The notes under the pieces were generated by a model that saw only the letters and a list, made by a program, of their open reading frames with translations, ran no database searches and was not told the origin of the DNA. This document shows, one piece after another, positions 27,591 through 38,351 of a stretch of 64,000 nt of DNA. The DNA comes from Streptococcus sp. Marseille-Q0941 (GTDB lineage Bacteria > Bacillota > Bacilli > Lactobacillales > Streptococcaceae): positions 496,001 through 560,000 of the forward strand of contig NZ_CALSFO010000003.1 of assembly GCF_943736975.1 (NCBI RefSeq), given 5' to 3'. Position 1 is the first letter of the stretch. The number at the start of each line of letters is the position of its first letter. The position numbers and the translations under genes are program-made.

Positions 27591-29895
27591 GCTTAACTCC
27601 TTTCTTTGCTACTTCCTTATAAAAAGGTTTCTTGCTCTTTTTCTTCTTGTCCTTTGAAGAATGCTTGCGCTTATCACCTAAGCGACCAGATTTTCTCTTA
27701 TTTTCTTTCTTTTCTGAACGACGACTTCTATCCTTTCGACCAGACTGTTTCAAACCTTTGTCAATAACATCAAATTCACTTGGAATAAAGGAGAAATCAA
27801 TCTCACCAGTCATCTTATCCGCTCTTTCGACACGAATACGGATCTGCTGTCCTACACGGAAAGTAATTCCTGATTTTTCCCCACGAAGCGTCAAATCTCT
27901 CTCATTGAAATGATAAAATTCAGGCAAATTAGTGATGTGGATTAAACCTTCAACTGTATTTGGCAATTCGACAAAGAGACCGAATTTGACAATACTTGAT
28001 ACGACAGCATCATACTCTTCACCGACATACTCTTCCATGTACTCAGCCTTTTTCATGGCCTCGACTTCACGCTCTGCCTCGATAGCACGGCGCTCACGGT
28101 TGGAAGACTGGGTTGCAATCTCAGGAATGACCTGTTCAAAATGCTCCGCTACTTCTTTAGAACGTCCATAGTCTCGAATCATCCGGTGAACAAGAAGATC
28201 AGGATAACGACGAATTGGGCTGGTAAAGTGAGTGTAGTAGTCTGCAGCTAATCCATAGTGACCGTGATTATGCTCAGAATATCGAGCCTGCTGCATGGAA
28301 CGCAGAAGCATCATGGATAATACATCTGCATATGGCTCACCTTCAACGGCACGCATGATGTCTTGAAGTGCTTCTTGACGAATCTCACTGGCGGTTCCAT
28401 AGATACGCAATCCAAAACTTGAAGCGTAATCAATAAATTTCTGAACTTTTTCAGCTTTAGGTTCCTCATGGATACGATAGATAAAAGGTAGATCCAGCTT
28501 GCTAAAGTGTTCTGCAACTGTTTCATTGGCAATCAACATAAAGGACTCAATCATCCGTTCTGCTGTCCCACGATGACGAAGGACAATATCAACTGGTTTG
28601 CCTTTTTTATCTACTAAAATTTTAGCTTCATTGGTATCAAAATTTAAAGCACCACGCTTAATTCGCATACTTTCCAAAGTCTCATGGAGCTTGGCCATAA
28701 GTTCGATACTAGGAACGATTTTCTTATAGTCTTGTCTCTTCTCCTCATCACCTGCTAGGATATCATTTACATCACTATAGGTCATACGGAAACTTGTCTT
28801 GATAACAGTCTGAGTAATCGTGTAATTACGAACACGACCTTGTTTGTCAATCTCCATAATAGCTGACTGAGTCAAGCGGTCTACTTGAGGATTGAGGGAA
28901 CAGATGCCATTTGACAGTCGTTCTGGCAACATTGGCACCACTCGGTCTGTCACATAGACAGACGTCGCGCGGTTAAGGGCTTCCTTGTCAAGGGCAGAAC
29001 CCTCAGTGACGTAGTAAGAAACATCTGCGATGTGAACACCTAGTTCGATATTGCCATTCTTCAGGGGTTTGATGTGAACAGCATCGTCCAAATCTTTTGC
29101 GTCAGCTCCATCAATCGTAAAGGTAATTTCATCTCTTAAGTCCAGACGGCCTTCCATATCCTTCTCAGATGGTGCATCAGGAACCTTTTCTGCTTCTTTA
29201 AGAACAGCCTCTGGAAACTCGGAAACAATGTCCATTGACTCCAATACCTCAAGAACATCAATCCCTGCATCTGTTGAATGTCCAACCACATCTAGGACAC
29301 TGGCGACAAAAAAATCGTGTTTCTTACTTGGGTATTTGTCGATAACGACCTTGAGAACCTCTGTCCCTTCCAACTTGATAGCTGGTTTCTTCACATAGAT
29401 GGGTTGGCTGATTTTCTGATTTTTTGAACGGATGTAGCCCGCATACTTGGGCTTTTCCTGATCCAGAACGATTTGACCAACAACTGTCGTCAAACTGTGG
29501 TCTAAAATATCAATTATCTTAGCTTCAGCTGCTGTTCCTTTTTGACGATCTGCAACCTTTTTGATCACAATCTCAACAGTATCGCCATCAATAGCATAGT
29601 TAACATCATTTTTTCCTACAAAAAGGTCATCTTCTTCCCCCTCTAGGCTAACGAAACCAAATCCATTTTTATGGGCATGAAACGTTCCTTTAAGAGTAAT
29701 CTCATGCTTTTTCTTCTGGCCTAAGGTTAGACTACCATCATCTTCAAAACGGATCTGGTGTTTTCTTTCCATCAGGGACAAGTTTTTTATCAACTCACGA
29801 AAATCCTTAGAACCATCCTTTCCGAGAGCCTGAGCCAATTCATTTACAGTGACTCGTCCCTTTTCTTGTAAATAATCTTTTATTCTATCTTTCAT
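27553..29895 (-). CDS. rnr: Ribonuclease R
   Basis: Processive 3'-5' exoribonuclease that degrades structured RNA and works with SmpB-tmRNA. 780 residues: N-terminal winged helix, two cold-shock domains, the RNB catalytic domain with the Asp cluster [17 protein letters not shown], an S1 domain near residues 640-720 ([20 protein letters not shown]), and a long Lys/Arg-rich tail. It begins [15 protein letters not shown]. Follows secG in the same direction, with a BOX element in the gap. Confidence 0.96.
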   Translation of the reverse strand: MKDRIKDYLQEKGRVTVNELAQALGKDGSKDFRELIKNLSLMERKHQIRFEDDGSLTLGQKKKHEITLKGTFHAHKNGFGFVSLEGEEDDLFVGKNDVNYAIDGDTVEIVIKKVADRQKGTAAEAKIIDILDHSLTTVVGQIVLDQEKPKYAGYIRSKNQKISQPIYVKKPAIKLEGTEVLKVVIDKYPSKKHDFFVASVLDVVGHSTDAGIDVLEVLESMDIVSEFPEAVLKEAEKVPDAPSEKDMEGRLDLRDEITFTIDGADAKDLDDAVHIKPLKNGNIELGVHIADVSYYVTEGSALDKEALNRATSVYVTDRVVPMLPERLSNGICSLNPQVDRLTQSAIMEIDKQGRVRNYTITQTVIKTSFRMTYSDVNDILAGDEEKRQDYKKIVPSIELMAKLHETLESMRIKRGALNFDTNEAKILVDKKGKPVDIVLRHRGTAERMIESFMLIANETVAEHFSKLDLPFIYRIHEEPKAEKVQKFIDYASSFGLRIYGTASEIRQEALQDIMRAVEGEPYADVLSMMLLRSMQQARYSEHNHGHYGLAADYYTHFTSPIRRYPDLLVHRMIRDYGRSKEVAEHFEQVIPEIATQSSNRERRAIEAEREVEAMKKAEYMEEYVGEEYDAVVSSIVKFGLFVELPNTVEGLIHITNLPEFYHFNERDLTLRGEKSGITFRVGQQIRIRVERADKMTGEIDFSFIPSEFDVIDKGLKQSGRKDRSRRSEKKENKRKSGRLGDKRKHSSKDKKKKSKKPFYKEVAKKGVKHGKGRGKGRRAK

Positions 29896-29949
29896 ATTTT
29901 CTTTCTAGATTTTTTAATTTTCTTTTACTGTAAGACCTTCTCAAACATC

Positions 29950-30108
29950 ATTTAATACTCAATAAAAATCAAAGAGCAAACTATAAAGCTAGGCGCAGGT
30001 TGCTCAAAGCACTGCTTTGAGGTTGTAGATAAGACTGATGAAGTCAGTCACATATATAGTACAAGCCGACGCTGACGTGGTTTGAAGAGATTTTTGAAGA
30101 GTATAAAA
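29950..30108 (+). repeat. BOX element (A-B-C type)
   Basis: A 159-base element typical of mitis-group streptococci. The left end reads ACTCAATAAAAATCAAAGAG (boxC-like). The middle has CTGCTTTGAGGTTGTAGAT. The right end reads CCGACGCTGACGTGGTTTG and GAAGAGTAT, matching the box A region used by the BOX-PCR primer. It fills most of the 252-base gap between rnr and secG and can fold into stem-loops. It is the only copy I see in the window. Confidence 0.85.
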
Positions 30109-30147
30109 ATAAAAATAGGCAAAGACCTAGTCCCGCCCATTATTTTC

Positions 30148-30381
30148 TTATCTACTTGATAATACCGTCAATGCTAAGGCAATGGCTAGCCAGAAAAAGA
30201 CTAAGATTCCTGTCAAACGTTGCATTACGGCTTCAAAACCACGCGCTTTGCTGCGTTCAAACAAATCACCTGAGCTGGCATCAAATACATTGCTCGATTG
30301 ATTTTTAGTTGGTTGCATAAAAATTGCAATCACAATCACAACAGATAATACTAATAAAATGGTTAATAATAGGTTATACAT
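30148..30381 (-). CDS. secG: Preprotein translocase subunit SecG
   Basis: Small membrane subunit of the Sec channel, 77 residues, two membrane helices (LLLTILLVLSVVIVIAIFMQP and LTGILVFFWLAIALALTVLS) joined by a Ser/Asp-rich loop. It lies between rpmG and rnr, the order known in streptococci. Confidence 0.93.
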   Translation of the reverse strand: MYNLLLTILLVLSVVIVIAIFMQPTKNQSSNVFDASSGDLFERSKARGFEAVMQRLTGILVFFWLAIALALTVLSSR

Positions 30382-30420
30382 ATCAAACTCCTTAAAATCC
30401 CTATTATTTTACCATAAATT

Positions 30421-30570
30421 CTACTTAGATTCAAGATGTAGAGTCACTTTTCTTTCTTTCGGACAATACTTTAAGACTTCAATCTTATCTGGATGGGTTT
30501 TAGAGTTCTTGCTGGTTAAATAATTCATGCTACCACAAGAGGAGCATTTGAGATTGATTTTTACACGCAC
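30421..30570 (-). CDS. rpmG: Ribosomal protein L33 (RpmG)
   Basis: 49 residues read from a GTG start: [18 protein letters not shown] through [16 protein letters not shown]. The sequence has one CxxC (CSSC) but only a lone Cys later, so it is an intermediate or partly zinc-independent form. No good ribosome-binding site precedes the GTG, which is unusual for a ribosomal protein gene. It lies between coaE and secG. Confidence 0.9.
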   Translation of the reverse strand: MRVKINLKCSSCGSMNYLTSKNSKTHPDKIEVLKYCPKERKVTLHLESK

Positions 30571-30651
30571 TAGATTTTTGTATTTGATACTATTTTAATC
30601 TAAGATGACTTGAATAAACAATACCAAAATTCTCCTTCCTAACAAAGTTAT

Positions 30652-31245
30652 TCAAAGACGCATTTCTTCAAGTAAATGAACTACTTGAGTTATCAGTTGC
30701 TTCTGATTTCCATTATTATCTAGACTATGACCCGCTAGAACCATTTTTCTTTCTAGAGGCCATTGGGAGTTTAACCGGGATTCGGCTGCTTCTTTTGAAA
30801 TTTGGTCCCGTTTCATCAATCGATCCAATTGAACATCGCGATTTACATAGACTAACCAAGTTTCGTTAAACCATGAAGCATAGTTTTGTTCAAAAAGCAA
30901 GGGAATATCCATAAAAAAGAGTGCTTCTGTCTGATCCAACTGATTTCGTAATGCCGCCAACTCCTCTCGAATAATCTCTCCTTGGGTTCTCTCAGACCAT
31001 TCTTGCTCTTTGGGATTTGAAAAAATAAGGCTAGCAAGTAAGGGACGATTCAATTCACCACTTTCAAGAAGAACCTTGTCCCCAAAATGCTCCACTATGA
31101 TTTGATAAAGTCGTCCACCGGGTTTTTGCAGTTGGTGAACCACTGCATCCGCATCCACTACTTCAAATCCATTTTGCCTTAGAAATTCTGTAACGGTTGA
31201 CTTCCCAGAAGCAATGCCACCAGTAATTCCAATTATTTTAGCCAT
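30652..31245 (-). CDS. coaE: Dephospho-CoA kinase
   Basis: Last step of coenzyme A synthesis. 197 residues starting [21 protein letters not shown], with the P-loop GGIASGKST and the DADAVVHQL substrate region. A longer frame exists up to 31332 inside mutM, but the ATG at 31245 overlaps the mutM stop (TAATG), a translational-coupling arrangement with AGGAGAAAG upstream, and gives the conserved N-terminus. Confidence 0.95.
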   Translation of the reverse strand: MAKIIGITGGIASGKSTVTEFLRQNGFEVVDADAVVHQLQKPGGRLYQIIVEHFGDKVLLESGELNRPLLASLIFSNPKEQEWSERTQGEIIREELAALRNQLDQTEALFFMDIPLLFEQNYASWFNETWLVYVNRDVQLDRLMKRDQISKEAAESRLNSQWPLERKMVLAGHSLDNNGNQKQLITQVVHLLEEMRL

Positions 31246-32069
31246 TACTTTCTCCTTTGACACTTTGGACAAAAGTGAGTTCCACGACCACCAAGCTGAA
31301 TCTTTTCGATGATGGTTCCACAACGCGAACAAGATTGACCTGCCTTGTCATATACTTGATGCGATTCCTGCATGGTCCCATCTTCTCCAAATGCATTGGT
31401 ATAAGTGCGAATGGTTGAACCACCTTTTTCAATAGCCTGCCCTAAAACATTGATCGTTTCATCATGGACTTTTCTGGCCTCTTGCGCTGTTAAACTATTA
31501 GAGGTTCTAGAAGGATAAACTTTTGCTCTCCAAAGAACTTCATCAACATAGATATTTCCCAATCCTGCAACGAGAGTCTGGTCCAGCAAATGAGATTTGA
31601 TGGGCTTTTTTGATTTTTTCAAGGCTAGTTTAAAACTTCCTAAATCAAAATCCTTCTCAGTGGGTTCCGGACCAAGTTTCTTGGACAAAAAGTAAGCTTC
31701 TAAAAGTTCAGGAGTAAGCAACTCCATCGTCCCAAATTTACGGACATCCTCATAAACTAAAGTCCCACCATCTTCAAAATGAATCAACACATGAGCATGT
31801 TTCCGTTCTGGCACTTGATCTGGGTAATAAAAATACTTCCCTTCCATTCTCAAATGAGAGATTAGAACTTTGTCGGATAAATAGAAAAGCAGATACTTGC
31901 CACGACGTCCCATTGTTTGAATAACCTGACCAGGCAATTCCCTCCGAAATTCATCCAAATCAGTTTTAATCATCTTGGGGTAAAGAATGTCAATGGTTGT
32001 AATCGTCTTCCCCAGAATTAATTTTTCCAGACCACGCCGAACTGTTTCAACCTCAGGTAACTCAGGCAT
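31245..32069 (-). CDS. mutM: Formamidopyrimidine-DNA glycosylase MutM (Fpg)
   Basis: Removes 8-oxoguanine and other oxidised purines; works with MutY and MutX, both also in this window. 274 residues. The catalytic N-terminus [13 protein letters not shown] follows the initiator Met, and the C-terminal zinc finger is [25 protein letters not shown]-like (four Cys). A frame open to 32111 exists, but GGAGGAGCT precedes the ATG at 32069, and the enzyme needs Pro as its first mature residue. Confidence 0.96.
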   Translation of the reverse strand: MPELPEVETVRRGLEKLILGKTITTIDILYPKMIKTDLDEFRRELPGQVIQTMGRRGKYLLFYLSDKVLISHLRMEGKYFYYPDQVPERKHAHVLIHFEDGGTLVYEDVRKFGTMELLTPELLEAYFLSKKLGPEPTEKDFDLGSFKLALKKSKKPIKSHLLDQTLVAGLGNIYVDEVLWRAKVYPSRTSNSLTAQEARKVHDETINVLGQAIEKGGSTIRTYTNAFGEDGTMQESHQVYDKAGQSCSRCGTIIEKIQLGGRGTHFCPKCQRRK

Positions 32070-32117
32070 AGCTCCTCCTTCTCTAAAAACAAGAAGCAGG
32101 CTACAGCCCACCTCTTC

Positions 32118-33017
32118 TTAATATTCTTTTTTGTTATAGCCAAAGTCAGCCAAATCCAGCTTTTTATCTCGCCAGTTTTTCTTGACCTTGACCCATGTTT
32201 CTAGGAAGACCTTGTCTCCTAGCATAAGTTCGATATCTTTACGAGCCATAGTTCCAATTTTTTTGAGCATAGCACCACCTTTGCCGATGATGATTCCCTT
32301 TTGGCTGTCACGTTCAACCATGATGGTTGCTCGGATATGAACCTTGTCTGTCTCCTCATCACGTTTCATAGAGTCTACCACTACCGCAACTGAGTGGGGA
32401 ATTTCTTCACGAATTAAGTGTAAAACTTTCTCACGAATCATCTCTGAGACCAAGAAACGCTCTGGGTGATCTGTGATTTGATCGGCTGGGAAGTATTGGA
32501 AACCTTCTTCTAAGTTTTCGCTCAAAATATCAATCAAACGCGAAACATTATTTCCTTGCAGGGCTGAAATCGGTACAATTTCTTTGAAGTCCATTTGACT
32601 ACGGAAGTCATCGATTTGGGCCAAGAGTTGGTCTGGATGAACCTTATCAATCTTATTTACGACGAGAATGACAGGGACCTTTGCAGCTTTCAGGCGTTCG
32701 ATAATCATATCATCCCCCTTCCCACGCGGTTCATCTGCTGGCACCATAAAGAGAACCGTATCGACTTCTCGAAGGGTACTGTAGGCAGACTCTACCATGA
32801 AGTCCCCAAGGGCTGTCTTTGGCTTGTGAATCCCTGGTGTATCGATAAAGACGATTTGTTCCTTATCGGTCGTGTAGATTCCCATAATCTTGTTGCGCGT
32901 TGTCTGCGCCTTGTCACTCATGATAGCAATTTTTTGCCCCATGACGTGATTCAAAAATGTTGACTTCCCAACATTGGGACGCCCTAAAATAGCTACAAAG
33001 CCTGATTTAAATGTCAT
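32118..33017 (-). CDS. era: GTPase Era
   Basis: Essential GTPase that binds the 3' end of 16S rRNA during 30S maturation. 299 residues: G1 [10 protein letters not shown]3 [10 protein letters not shown]4 NKID, and a C-terminal KH domain ([16 protein letters not shown]). It sits in the ybeY-dgkA-era cluster and is followed by mutM. Confidence 0.97.
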   Translation of the reverse strand: MTFKSGFVAILGRPNVGKSTFLNHVMGQKIAIMSDKAQTTRNKIMGIYTTDKEQIVFIDTPGIHKPKTALGDFMVESAYSTLREVDTVLFMVPADEPRGKGDDMIIERLKAAKVPVILVVNKIDKVHPDQLLAQIDDFRSQMDFKEIVPISALQGNNVSRLIDILSENLEEGFQYFPADQITDHPERFLVSEMIREKVLHLIREEIPHSVAVVVDSMKRDEETDKVHIRATIMVERDSQKGIIIGKGGAMLKKIGTMARKDIELMLGDKVFLETWVKVKKNWRDKKLDLADFGYNKKEY

Positions 33018-33035
33018 AGTTACCTCTATTAAAGT

Positions 33036-33431
33036 TTAAAATAGCAAATCCCAAATCCTAGGGATGAAAATGATAAGTCCAGTCACTGTAGCAAATAAAG
33101 ACACAACAAGAACTGCACCAGCAGCCATGTCTTTAGCTTTCTTTGCCAACATAGAGAAATGATAATGGCTAGCTAAATCAACTACGTTTTCAATAGCAGA
33201 ATTCAAAATCTCAAAAGCAATGACTAGGAAAATGCTTAATAAGAGAAAGAGCCATTCAATTCTGGAAACTTGAAAAACAAAGCCTGCAAGAACAACCAAG
33301 AGAGAGGTCACTGCATGCTTTCTCATATTACGCTCTTCTTTTATGGCAGTAAAAATACCTGTCAGGGCAAAATCTAAACTTGAAAGCAAGTCACGATTTT
33401 TCCATTTTCGTTTATTGTCTTGTGAGTCCAT
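33036..33431 (-). CDS. dgkA: Diacylglycerol/undecaprenol kinase DgkA
   Basis: Membrane kinase of 131 residues; in Gram-positive bacteria this family phosphorylates undecaprenol for cell-wall lipid recycling. Three membrane helices, and the active-site sequence [15 protein letters not shown]. It overlaps ybeY by 20 bases and is followed by era. Confidence 0.92.
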   Translation of the reverse strand: MDSQDNKRKWKNRDLLSSLDFALTGIFTAIKEERNMRKHAVTSLLVVLAGFVFQVSRIEWLFLLLSIFLVIAFEILNSAIENVVDLASHYHFSMLAKKAKDMAAGAVLVVSLFATVTGLIIFIPRIWDLLF

Positions 33432-33909
33432 AGGCTATTAAAATTTCTTCTTGTAAACCGAACATCTCCGCTTCTTCTTCCGGAGTGTAGTGATCATAAC
33501 CGTTGATATGTAAAAAACCGTGAACTGCTAAGAAGCCCATTTCACGTTCAAAACTATGACCGTAGTCTTCAGCTTGCTCATGGGCCTTATCAATTGAAAT
33601 GAATAGCTCACCGATATAAGAATCAAATTCTGACATCATTTCTGCTAAGTCAGGATCTTCTGCCAAATCTTCTTCATCAAAGGTAATCTCTAATTCAGGC
33701 TTATACTCAAGGCTGATAACATCTGTTGGACGGTCAGTATCACGAAACTCTAGATTGAGTTCATGACTCCGTTCATTGGTCACAAAAGTGACTGCCATCT
33801 CCTTGTCTTCTTTTCCAATCTTTTTCGCAGCAAATTCCAAAATTTCTTGTGTTTGCTTTAAAATTTCTTTAGAAACCTGATTAGTTTCATCTACCATTTC
33901 AATATACAT
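33412..33909 (-). CDS. ybeY: Endoribonuclease YbeY
   Basis: Metal-dependent RNase for rRNA maturation, 165 residues. The zinc-binding motif [11 protein letters not shown] (HGxxHxxGYDH) lies near residues 129-139, followed by EEAEMF. Start [15 protein letters not shown]. First gene of the ybeY-dgkA-era operon. Confidence 0.95.
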   Translation of the reverse strand: MYIEMVDETNQVSKEILKQTQEILEFAAKKIGKEDKEMAVTFVTNERSHELNLEFRDTDRPTDVISLEYKPELEITFDEEDLAEDPDLAEMMSEFDSYIGELFISIDKAHEQAEDYGHSFEREMGFLAVHGFLHINGYDHYTPEEEAEMFGLQEEILIAYGLTRQ

Positions 33910-33938
33910 GCGTTTCTCGATTCTCTTTACTTGCCTTT

Positions 33939-33983
33939 ATTATACCATATTTCTATGATTTTATTCTACCTTTTTGATATAAT
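33939..33983. promoter_or_regulatory. Back-to-back extended -10 promoters for ybeY and rqcH
   Basis: On the minus strand TGG-TATAAT has its -10 at 33944-33939, facing ybeY. On the plus strand TG-A-TATAAT (33975-33983) faces rqcH. The two -10 boxes are about 34 bases apart, so the polymerases should compete for this short intergenic space. Confidence 0.55.
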
Positions 33984-34013
33984 ACTATGGAATACATTCA
34001 AGAGGAGAAAACA

Positions 34014-35666
34014 ATGTCATTTGATGGATTTTTTTTACACCACATGGTTGAGGAATTACGGACAGAACTGCTAAATGGCCGTATCCAAAAGATTAATCAA
34101 CCTTTTGACCAAGAATTGGTCCTACAAATCCGTAGCAACCGTCAAAGTCATCGCTTGCTCCTTTCTGCGCATCCTGTTTTTGGGCGCATCCAGTTGACAG
34201 ACACGACCTTTGAAAATCCCGCTCAACCTTCTACCTTTATCATGGTCTTGAGGAAATATTTACAGGGTGCGGTCATCGAATCTATTGAGCAGATTGAAAA
34301 TGATAGAATCGTTGAAATCACTGTTTCTAACAAGAACGAGATTGGTGATGATATTCAGGCAACACTTATCATTGAGATTATGGGAAAACATAGTAATATT
34401 CTTCTCGTAGACAAATCTAGCAACAAAATTCTTGAGGTGATTAAACATATTGGTTTCTCTCAAAATAGTTACCGAACCCTTTTGCCTGGTGCTGCTTACA
34501 TCGCCCCACCAAAAACAGAGGCTCTCAATCCTTTTACCATTAAGGATGAAAAATTGTTTGAAATCCTACAAACACAAGAGTTAACTGCTAAAAACCTCCA
34601 AAGCCTCTTTCAAGGTTTAGGTCGAGACACGGCAACCGAGTTAGAAAGACAACTACTCAGTGATAAACTAGCCAATTTCCGAAGCTTTTTTAAGCAAGAA
34701 ACCGACCCTTGCTTAACGGATAAATTATTTTCTTGTGTGCCATTTTCGAATAAATTAGACGTAGATTTTTCAAGTCTTTCTCAACTACTCGATGTCTATT
34801 ACAAAGACAAAGCTGAACGTGATCGGGTGAAGCAACAGGCTAGCGAACTCATTCGCCGAGTTGAAAATGAACTGCAAAAAAATCGTCAAAAGCTTAAGAA
34901 GCAAGAAAAAGAACTGCTTGCGACTGAAAATGCTGAGGAATTCCGACAAAAAGGTGAATTACTGACGACTTTTCTTCATCAAGTTCCAAATGACCAAGAC
35001 CAAGTCGTCTTAGACAATTATTACACCAATCAGCCAATTACAATCGCACTTGATAAAGCCTTAACACCTAGCCAAAATGCACAAAAATACTTTAAACGAT
35101 ATCAGAAGTTAAAAGAGGCCGTTAAATATCTGACAGAATTAATCGAAGAAACAAAATCTACTATTCTGTATCTGGAAAGCGTGGAGACAGTTCTTAAGCA
35201 AGCAGGACTCGATGAAATTGCTGAAATACGTGAAGAATTAATTCAAACTGGCTTCATTAGAAGACGGCAGCGAGAGAAAATTCAAAAACGTAAAAAGCCA
35301 GAGAAATATCTGGCTAGTGATGGTAAAACCATTATTCTCGTTGGACGAAACAATCTTCAAAACGAAGAATTGACTTTTAAGATTGCACGGAAAGATGAAC
35401 TTTGGTTCCACGCTAAGGACATCCCAGGAAGCCACGTTGTCATCTCAGGGAATCTGAATCCTTCTGATGAAGTCAAGACGGATGCAGCGGAACTTGCTGC
35501 CTACTTTTCGAAAGGGCGCCTATCGAATCTCGTTCAAGTAGATATGATTGAGGTGAAAAAACTCAACAAACCAACTGGTGGAAAACCTGGTTTTGTCACC
35601 TATACAGGACAAAAAACCTTACGTGTCACACCAGATTCCGAGAAAATTCAATCTATGAAAATCTGA
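34014..35666 (+). CDS. pavA: RqcH/PavA family protein (ribosome quality control; fibronectin-binding PavA)
   Basis: A 550-residue NFACT protein. N-terminal NFACT-N domain (MSFDGFFLHHMVEEL; NGRIQKINQP), a central helix-hairpin and long coiled coil (about 280-400), and the C-terminal NFACT-R domain (DELWFHAKDIPGSHVVI). Bacterial members (RqcH) add alanine tails to stalled nascent chains; the pneumococcal homologue PavA was first described as a fibronectin-binding adhesin though it has no signal peptide. A frame open to 33987 exists, but GAGGAG precedes the ATG at 34014. Confidence 0.93.
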   Translation: MSFDGFFLHHMVEELRTELLNGRIQKINQPFDQELVLQIRSNRQSHRLLLSAHPVFGRIQLTDTTFENPAQPSTFIMVLRKYLQGAVIESIEQIENDRIVEITVSNKNEIGDDIQATLIIEIMGKHSNILLVDKSSNKILEVIKHIGFSQNSYRTLLPGAAYIAPPKTEALNPFTIKDEKLFEILQTQELTAKNLQSLFQGLGRDTATELERQLLSDKLANFRSFFKQETDPCLTDKLFSCVPFSNKLDVDFSSLSQLLDVYYKDKAERDRVKQQASELIRRVENELQKNRQKLKKQEKELLATENAEEFRQKGELLTTFLHQVPNDQDQVVLDNYYTNQPITIALDKALTPSQNAQKYFKRYQKLKEAVKYLTELIEETKSTILYLESVETVLKQAGLDEIAEIREELIQTGFIRRRQREKIQKRKKPEKYLASDGKTIILVGRNNLQNEELTFKIARKDELWFHAKDIPGSHVVISGNLNPSDEVKTDAAELAAYFSKGRLSNLVQVDMIEVKKLNKPTGGKPGFVTYTGQKTLRVTPDSEKIQSMKI

Positions 35667-35729
35667 TTTTAGCACTATTCTAAAACTCTTACTAGTTCAC
35701 TTTTATACAAAAATAGGAGGGGGAGCTCA

Positions 35730-36581
35730 ATGCTACGGCATATTAAATCAACTATCACTATTATATTCGGAGCTGCTATCTTTGCCTTTGGACTTACTTA
35801 TTTTGTTGTTCCACATCACTTGTTTGAGGGTGGAGCAACGGGGATAACCTTGATTACTTACTATCTCTTTAATATCCCTATCTCACTGATGAATATCTTG
35901 ATAAATATCCCACTCTTCCTGCTAGCTTGGAGGATATTTGGTCTAAAATCACTATACTCCAGTCTACTTGGAACTATTTCCCTATCTGTCTGGTTAGCTA
36001 TCTTTGAGAAAATTCCTCTTCAGTTTAACCTTGAGGGAGATCTCGTAGTGGTGTCTTTAGTATCTGGTGTCCTCCTAGGAGTTGGACTCGGTATTATTTT
36101 CAACGCAGGGGGAACAACTGGTGGAACTGATATTGTCGCTCGTATCCTTAATAAATACACCAATATTTCAGTCGGCAAATTGCTTTTTGGACTTGATTTT
36201 CTCATTCTGATGCTGATTTTAATCATCTTCCAAGACCTTCGCCTCGTAACCTATACTCTCTTATTTGACTTTATCGTTTCAAGAGTCATTGACCTAATCG
36301 GTGAGGGTGGATATGCCGGTAAAGGATTTATGATTATCACTCAAAAACCGATGGAATTAGCCGATAAAATTAACGAAGAACTTGGTCGCGGCGTTACCTT
36401 TATCTCAGGACAAGGCTACTACAGTCAAAGAGATTTAAAAATTGTCTACTGCATTGTCGCAAGAAATGAAATTGTGAAGATGAAAGAGATGATTCATACA
36501 ATTGATCCGATGGCTTTTATCACTATAACGGAAGCTCACGAAATCCTTGGTGAAGGTTTTACCTACCCAGCAAAAGACTAA
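35730..36581 (+). CDS. YitT family membrane protein (DUF161/DUF2179)
   Basis: 283 residues with about five to six membrane helices (TIIFGAAIFAFGLTYFVVP; GTTGGTDIVARIL) and a C-terminal soluble DUF2179 domain (GRGVTFISGQGYYSQRDLKIVYCIV). GAGGGGG precedes the start. Function unknown; transport or signalling is guessed for the family. It is followed by a strong terminator shared with nox. Confidence 0.88.
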   Translation: MLRHIKSTITIIFGAAIFAFGLTYFVVPHHLFEGGATGITLITYYLFNIPISLMNILINIPLFLLAWRIFGLKSLYSSLLGTISLSVWLAIFEKIPLQFNLEGDLVVVSLVSGVLLGVGLGIIFNAGGTTGGTDIVARILNKYTNISVGKLLFGLDFLILMLILIIFQDLRLVTYTLLFDFIVSRVIDLIGEGGYAGKGFMIITQKPMELADKINEELGRGVTFISGQGYYSQRDLKIVYCIVARNEIVKMKEMIHTIDPMAFITITEAHEILGEGFTYPAKD

Positions 36582-36600
36582 GTCTCTTAAATTTAAAACA

Positions 36601-36634
36601 AAAAAGTAACTTCAATCATTGAAGTTACTTTTTT
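36601..36634 (+). terminator. Bidirectional terminator between yitT-type gene and nox
   Basis: Perfect 15-base stem AAAAAGTAACTTCAA / TTGAAGTTACTTTTT with a four-base loop. The A and T runs serve both convergent genes. Confidence 0.9.
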
Positions 36635-36651
36635 TATTGTCATATCATCAA

Positions 36652-38031
36652 TTATTTTTCTGCTGTAAGTGCAGCCATTGTGATGTAGTTGTATGGTTTA
36701 TTGAAGTGTGGCAAGAAGAATAGGTCTGTCAATGCCAATTTATCAATTGTAACGTGTTCTTGAATAGCAAGTGAGAACATGTGAATTCCCATGCTAATTG
36801 CTGAATCACGAGATACCATTTGTGCACCAAGGATTTCACGGCTGTCTTTATCGAAGACAATCTTGATAGCTACTTCATAGTTGTCATGCTTCATAAATTC
36901 TGGTTTTTGAAGATCATTGAAGCCAGTTTCAGTTGCATTGTAACCTGCAGCTTTTGCTTTTTCGAGTGTCAAACCAGTTGAAACCATGTGAAGACCATAG
37001 ATAGAAATACCATTTGATCCTTGAACACCGATTCCTTCAAGTTCATGTCCACAAGCGTTGAAAGCACCTACGATACCTGTACGTACAGCGTTTGAAGCAA
37101 GTGCGATATAGCTAGTGTCTTTACGTGCATTGTCATAAACAGTCGCACAGTCACCCACAGCGTATACACCTGGAATTGAAGTTTCTTGTTTCTTATCAAC
37201 AAGGAAGGCACCATTACGGAAGAGTTCGACCTTACCGTCAGCAAGAGCAGTATTTGGACGGAAACCAACTGCAAGAACAACCATATCCACATCAAATGTT
37301 TCTTTGTCAGTTACCAAGCGTTCAACTTTACCGTTACCTTCGATAGCTTTTACTGTTTGACCAAGTGCCAAACGGATGTTGTTGTCTTCCAAGTTTTTAG
37401 CCATCATTTGAGTGAAGTCTTTATCGTAGTATCCGTTCAATACTGTGTCAACGATATCAACAAGCACAACTTCTTTTCCAAGACGTTCGAAAGCTTCAGC
37501 AAGTTCAACACCGATGTATCCACCACCGACAACAGCGATACGTTCAAGGTGTTTGCTCTTATCAGCAAGTTTGTTGATAACTTCTTCAGCATTTTGATAC
37601 AATTTAACGAATTGTACGTTTTCAAGAGTTGCTTTAAACTCGCGGTTACCTTTGACAATTTCAACACCTTCGATTGGTGGCAAGATTGGAGTTGAACCAG
37701 TAGCGAAAATCAATTTGTCATATGATTCTTTGTGTTCTTTACCGTCAACTTCAGCAGTAACAACTTTATTGTCATAGTCAATTGAAAGAACTGGTGAGTT
37801 CATGTAAACTTTAGCACCTTTTGCTTCCAATTTTTCTTTATCAGAGTAGAACAATCCTTCAGGACCGTCGATTTGCTCACCAATCCAAAGAGCCATTCCA
37901 CATCCAAGGAATGAAATGTTTGAGTTTTGGTCAAATACAACAATTTCGTTTTCGTTTCCAAAGTTGTCCAACATAGTGTTGATACATGCAGTTCCAGCGT
38001 GGTTAGCACCCACGACTACGATTTTACTCAT
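36652..38031 (-). CDS. nox: NADH oxidase, water-forming
   Basis: FAD flavoprotein of 459 residues that reduces oxygen to water with NADH, regenerating NAD and removing oxygen. N-terminal FAD Rossmann motif [12 protein letters not shown], redox-active Cys44 in [14 protein letters not shown] motif [15 protein letters not shown], and FAD motif [10 protein letters not shown] CcpA (cre) site overlaps its promoter. Diverges from the apbE operon. Confidence 0.96.
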   Translation of the reverse strand: MSKIVVVGANHAGTACINTMLDNFGNENEIVVFDQNSNISFLGCGMALWIGEQIDGPEGLFYSDKEKLEAKGAKVYMNSPVLSIDYDNKVVTAEVDGKEHKESYDKLIFATGSTPILPPIEGVEIVKGNREFKATLENVQFVKLYQNAEEVINKLADKSKHLERIAVVGGGYIGVELAEAFERLGKEVVLVDIVDTVLNGYYDKDFTQMMAKNLEDNNIRLALGQTVKAIEGNGKVERLVTDKETFDVDMVVLAVGFRPNTALADGKVELFRNGAFLVDKKQETSIPGVYAVGDCATVYDNARKDTSYIALASNAVRTGIVGAFNACGHELEGIGVQGSNGISIYGLHMVSTGLTLEKAKAAGYNATETGFNDLQKPEFMKHDNYEVAIKIVFDKDSREILGAQMVSRDSAISMGIHMFSLAIQEHVTIDKLALTDLFFLPHFNKPYNYITMAALTAEK

Positions 38032-38069
38032 AAGATAAATCCTACCTTTATTTTTTTATTTACCTTTCA

Positions 38070-38098
38070 AGTATACCATTATCTGTGAACGTTTTCAA
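38070..38098 (-). promoter_or_regulatory. nox promoter with an embedded cre site
   Basis: Minus strand -35 TTGAAA (38098-38093), 17-base spacer, -10 TATACT (38075-38070). The spacer and -35 contain TGAAAACGTTCACA (38097-38084), which fits every fixed position of the cre consensus TGWAANCGNTNWCA. CcpA binding here would block the polymerase. Confidence 0.75.
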
Positions 38099-38233
38099 GA
38101 TTTTTGACCTGTTTGATGTTATTTAAGAAACTTTTTGAAATATATGTTAATTCGTTTTCAAAGCCTTATCATAGCTTTTTGGACTTTTTAAAATTCTTGC
38201 AAGCATATTTCTTGACTTTTTGTAAAAAATAAT

Positions 38234-38262
38234 TTGTGAAAACGCTGACTTTATGATATTCT
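38234..38262 (+). promoter_or_regulatory. apbE-operon promoter with an overlapping cre site
   Basis: -35 TTGTGA (38234-38239), 17-base spacer, extended -10 TGA-TATTCT (38254-38262). TGAAAACGCTGACT (38237-38250) matches the cre consensus except for the last base. A weaker cre-like sequence lies at about 38151-38162. The rest of the 320-base nox-apbE gap is AT-rich without a gene. Confidence 0.65.
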
Positions 38263-38351
38263 ATTTATATGGAAATGAAATATAAATTCTTAAATTGTGA
38301 TACATTCAAGATTTGTAGCTATTTCCGAGTGATTTGAAGGGAGTTGATTCT

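Noticed and set aside
37186-37695. 169-residue plus-strand ORF opposite nox
   Set aside because: Antisense shadow of a well-defined NADH oxidase gene; no ribosome-binding site and low-complexity Phe/Ser sequence.
38151-38164. Third cre site (TGAAAACGAATTAA) in the nox-apbE gap
   Set aside because: Two mismatches at fixed positions and not placed on a promoter; mentioned only as weak.
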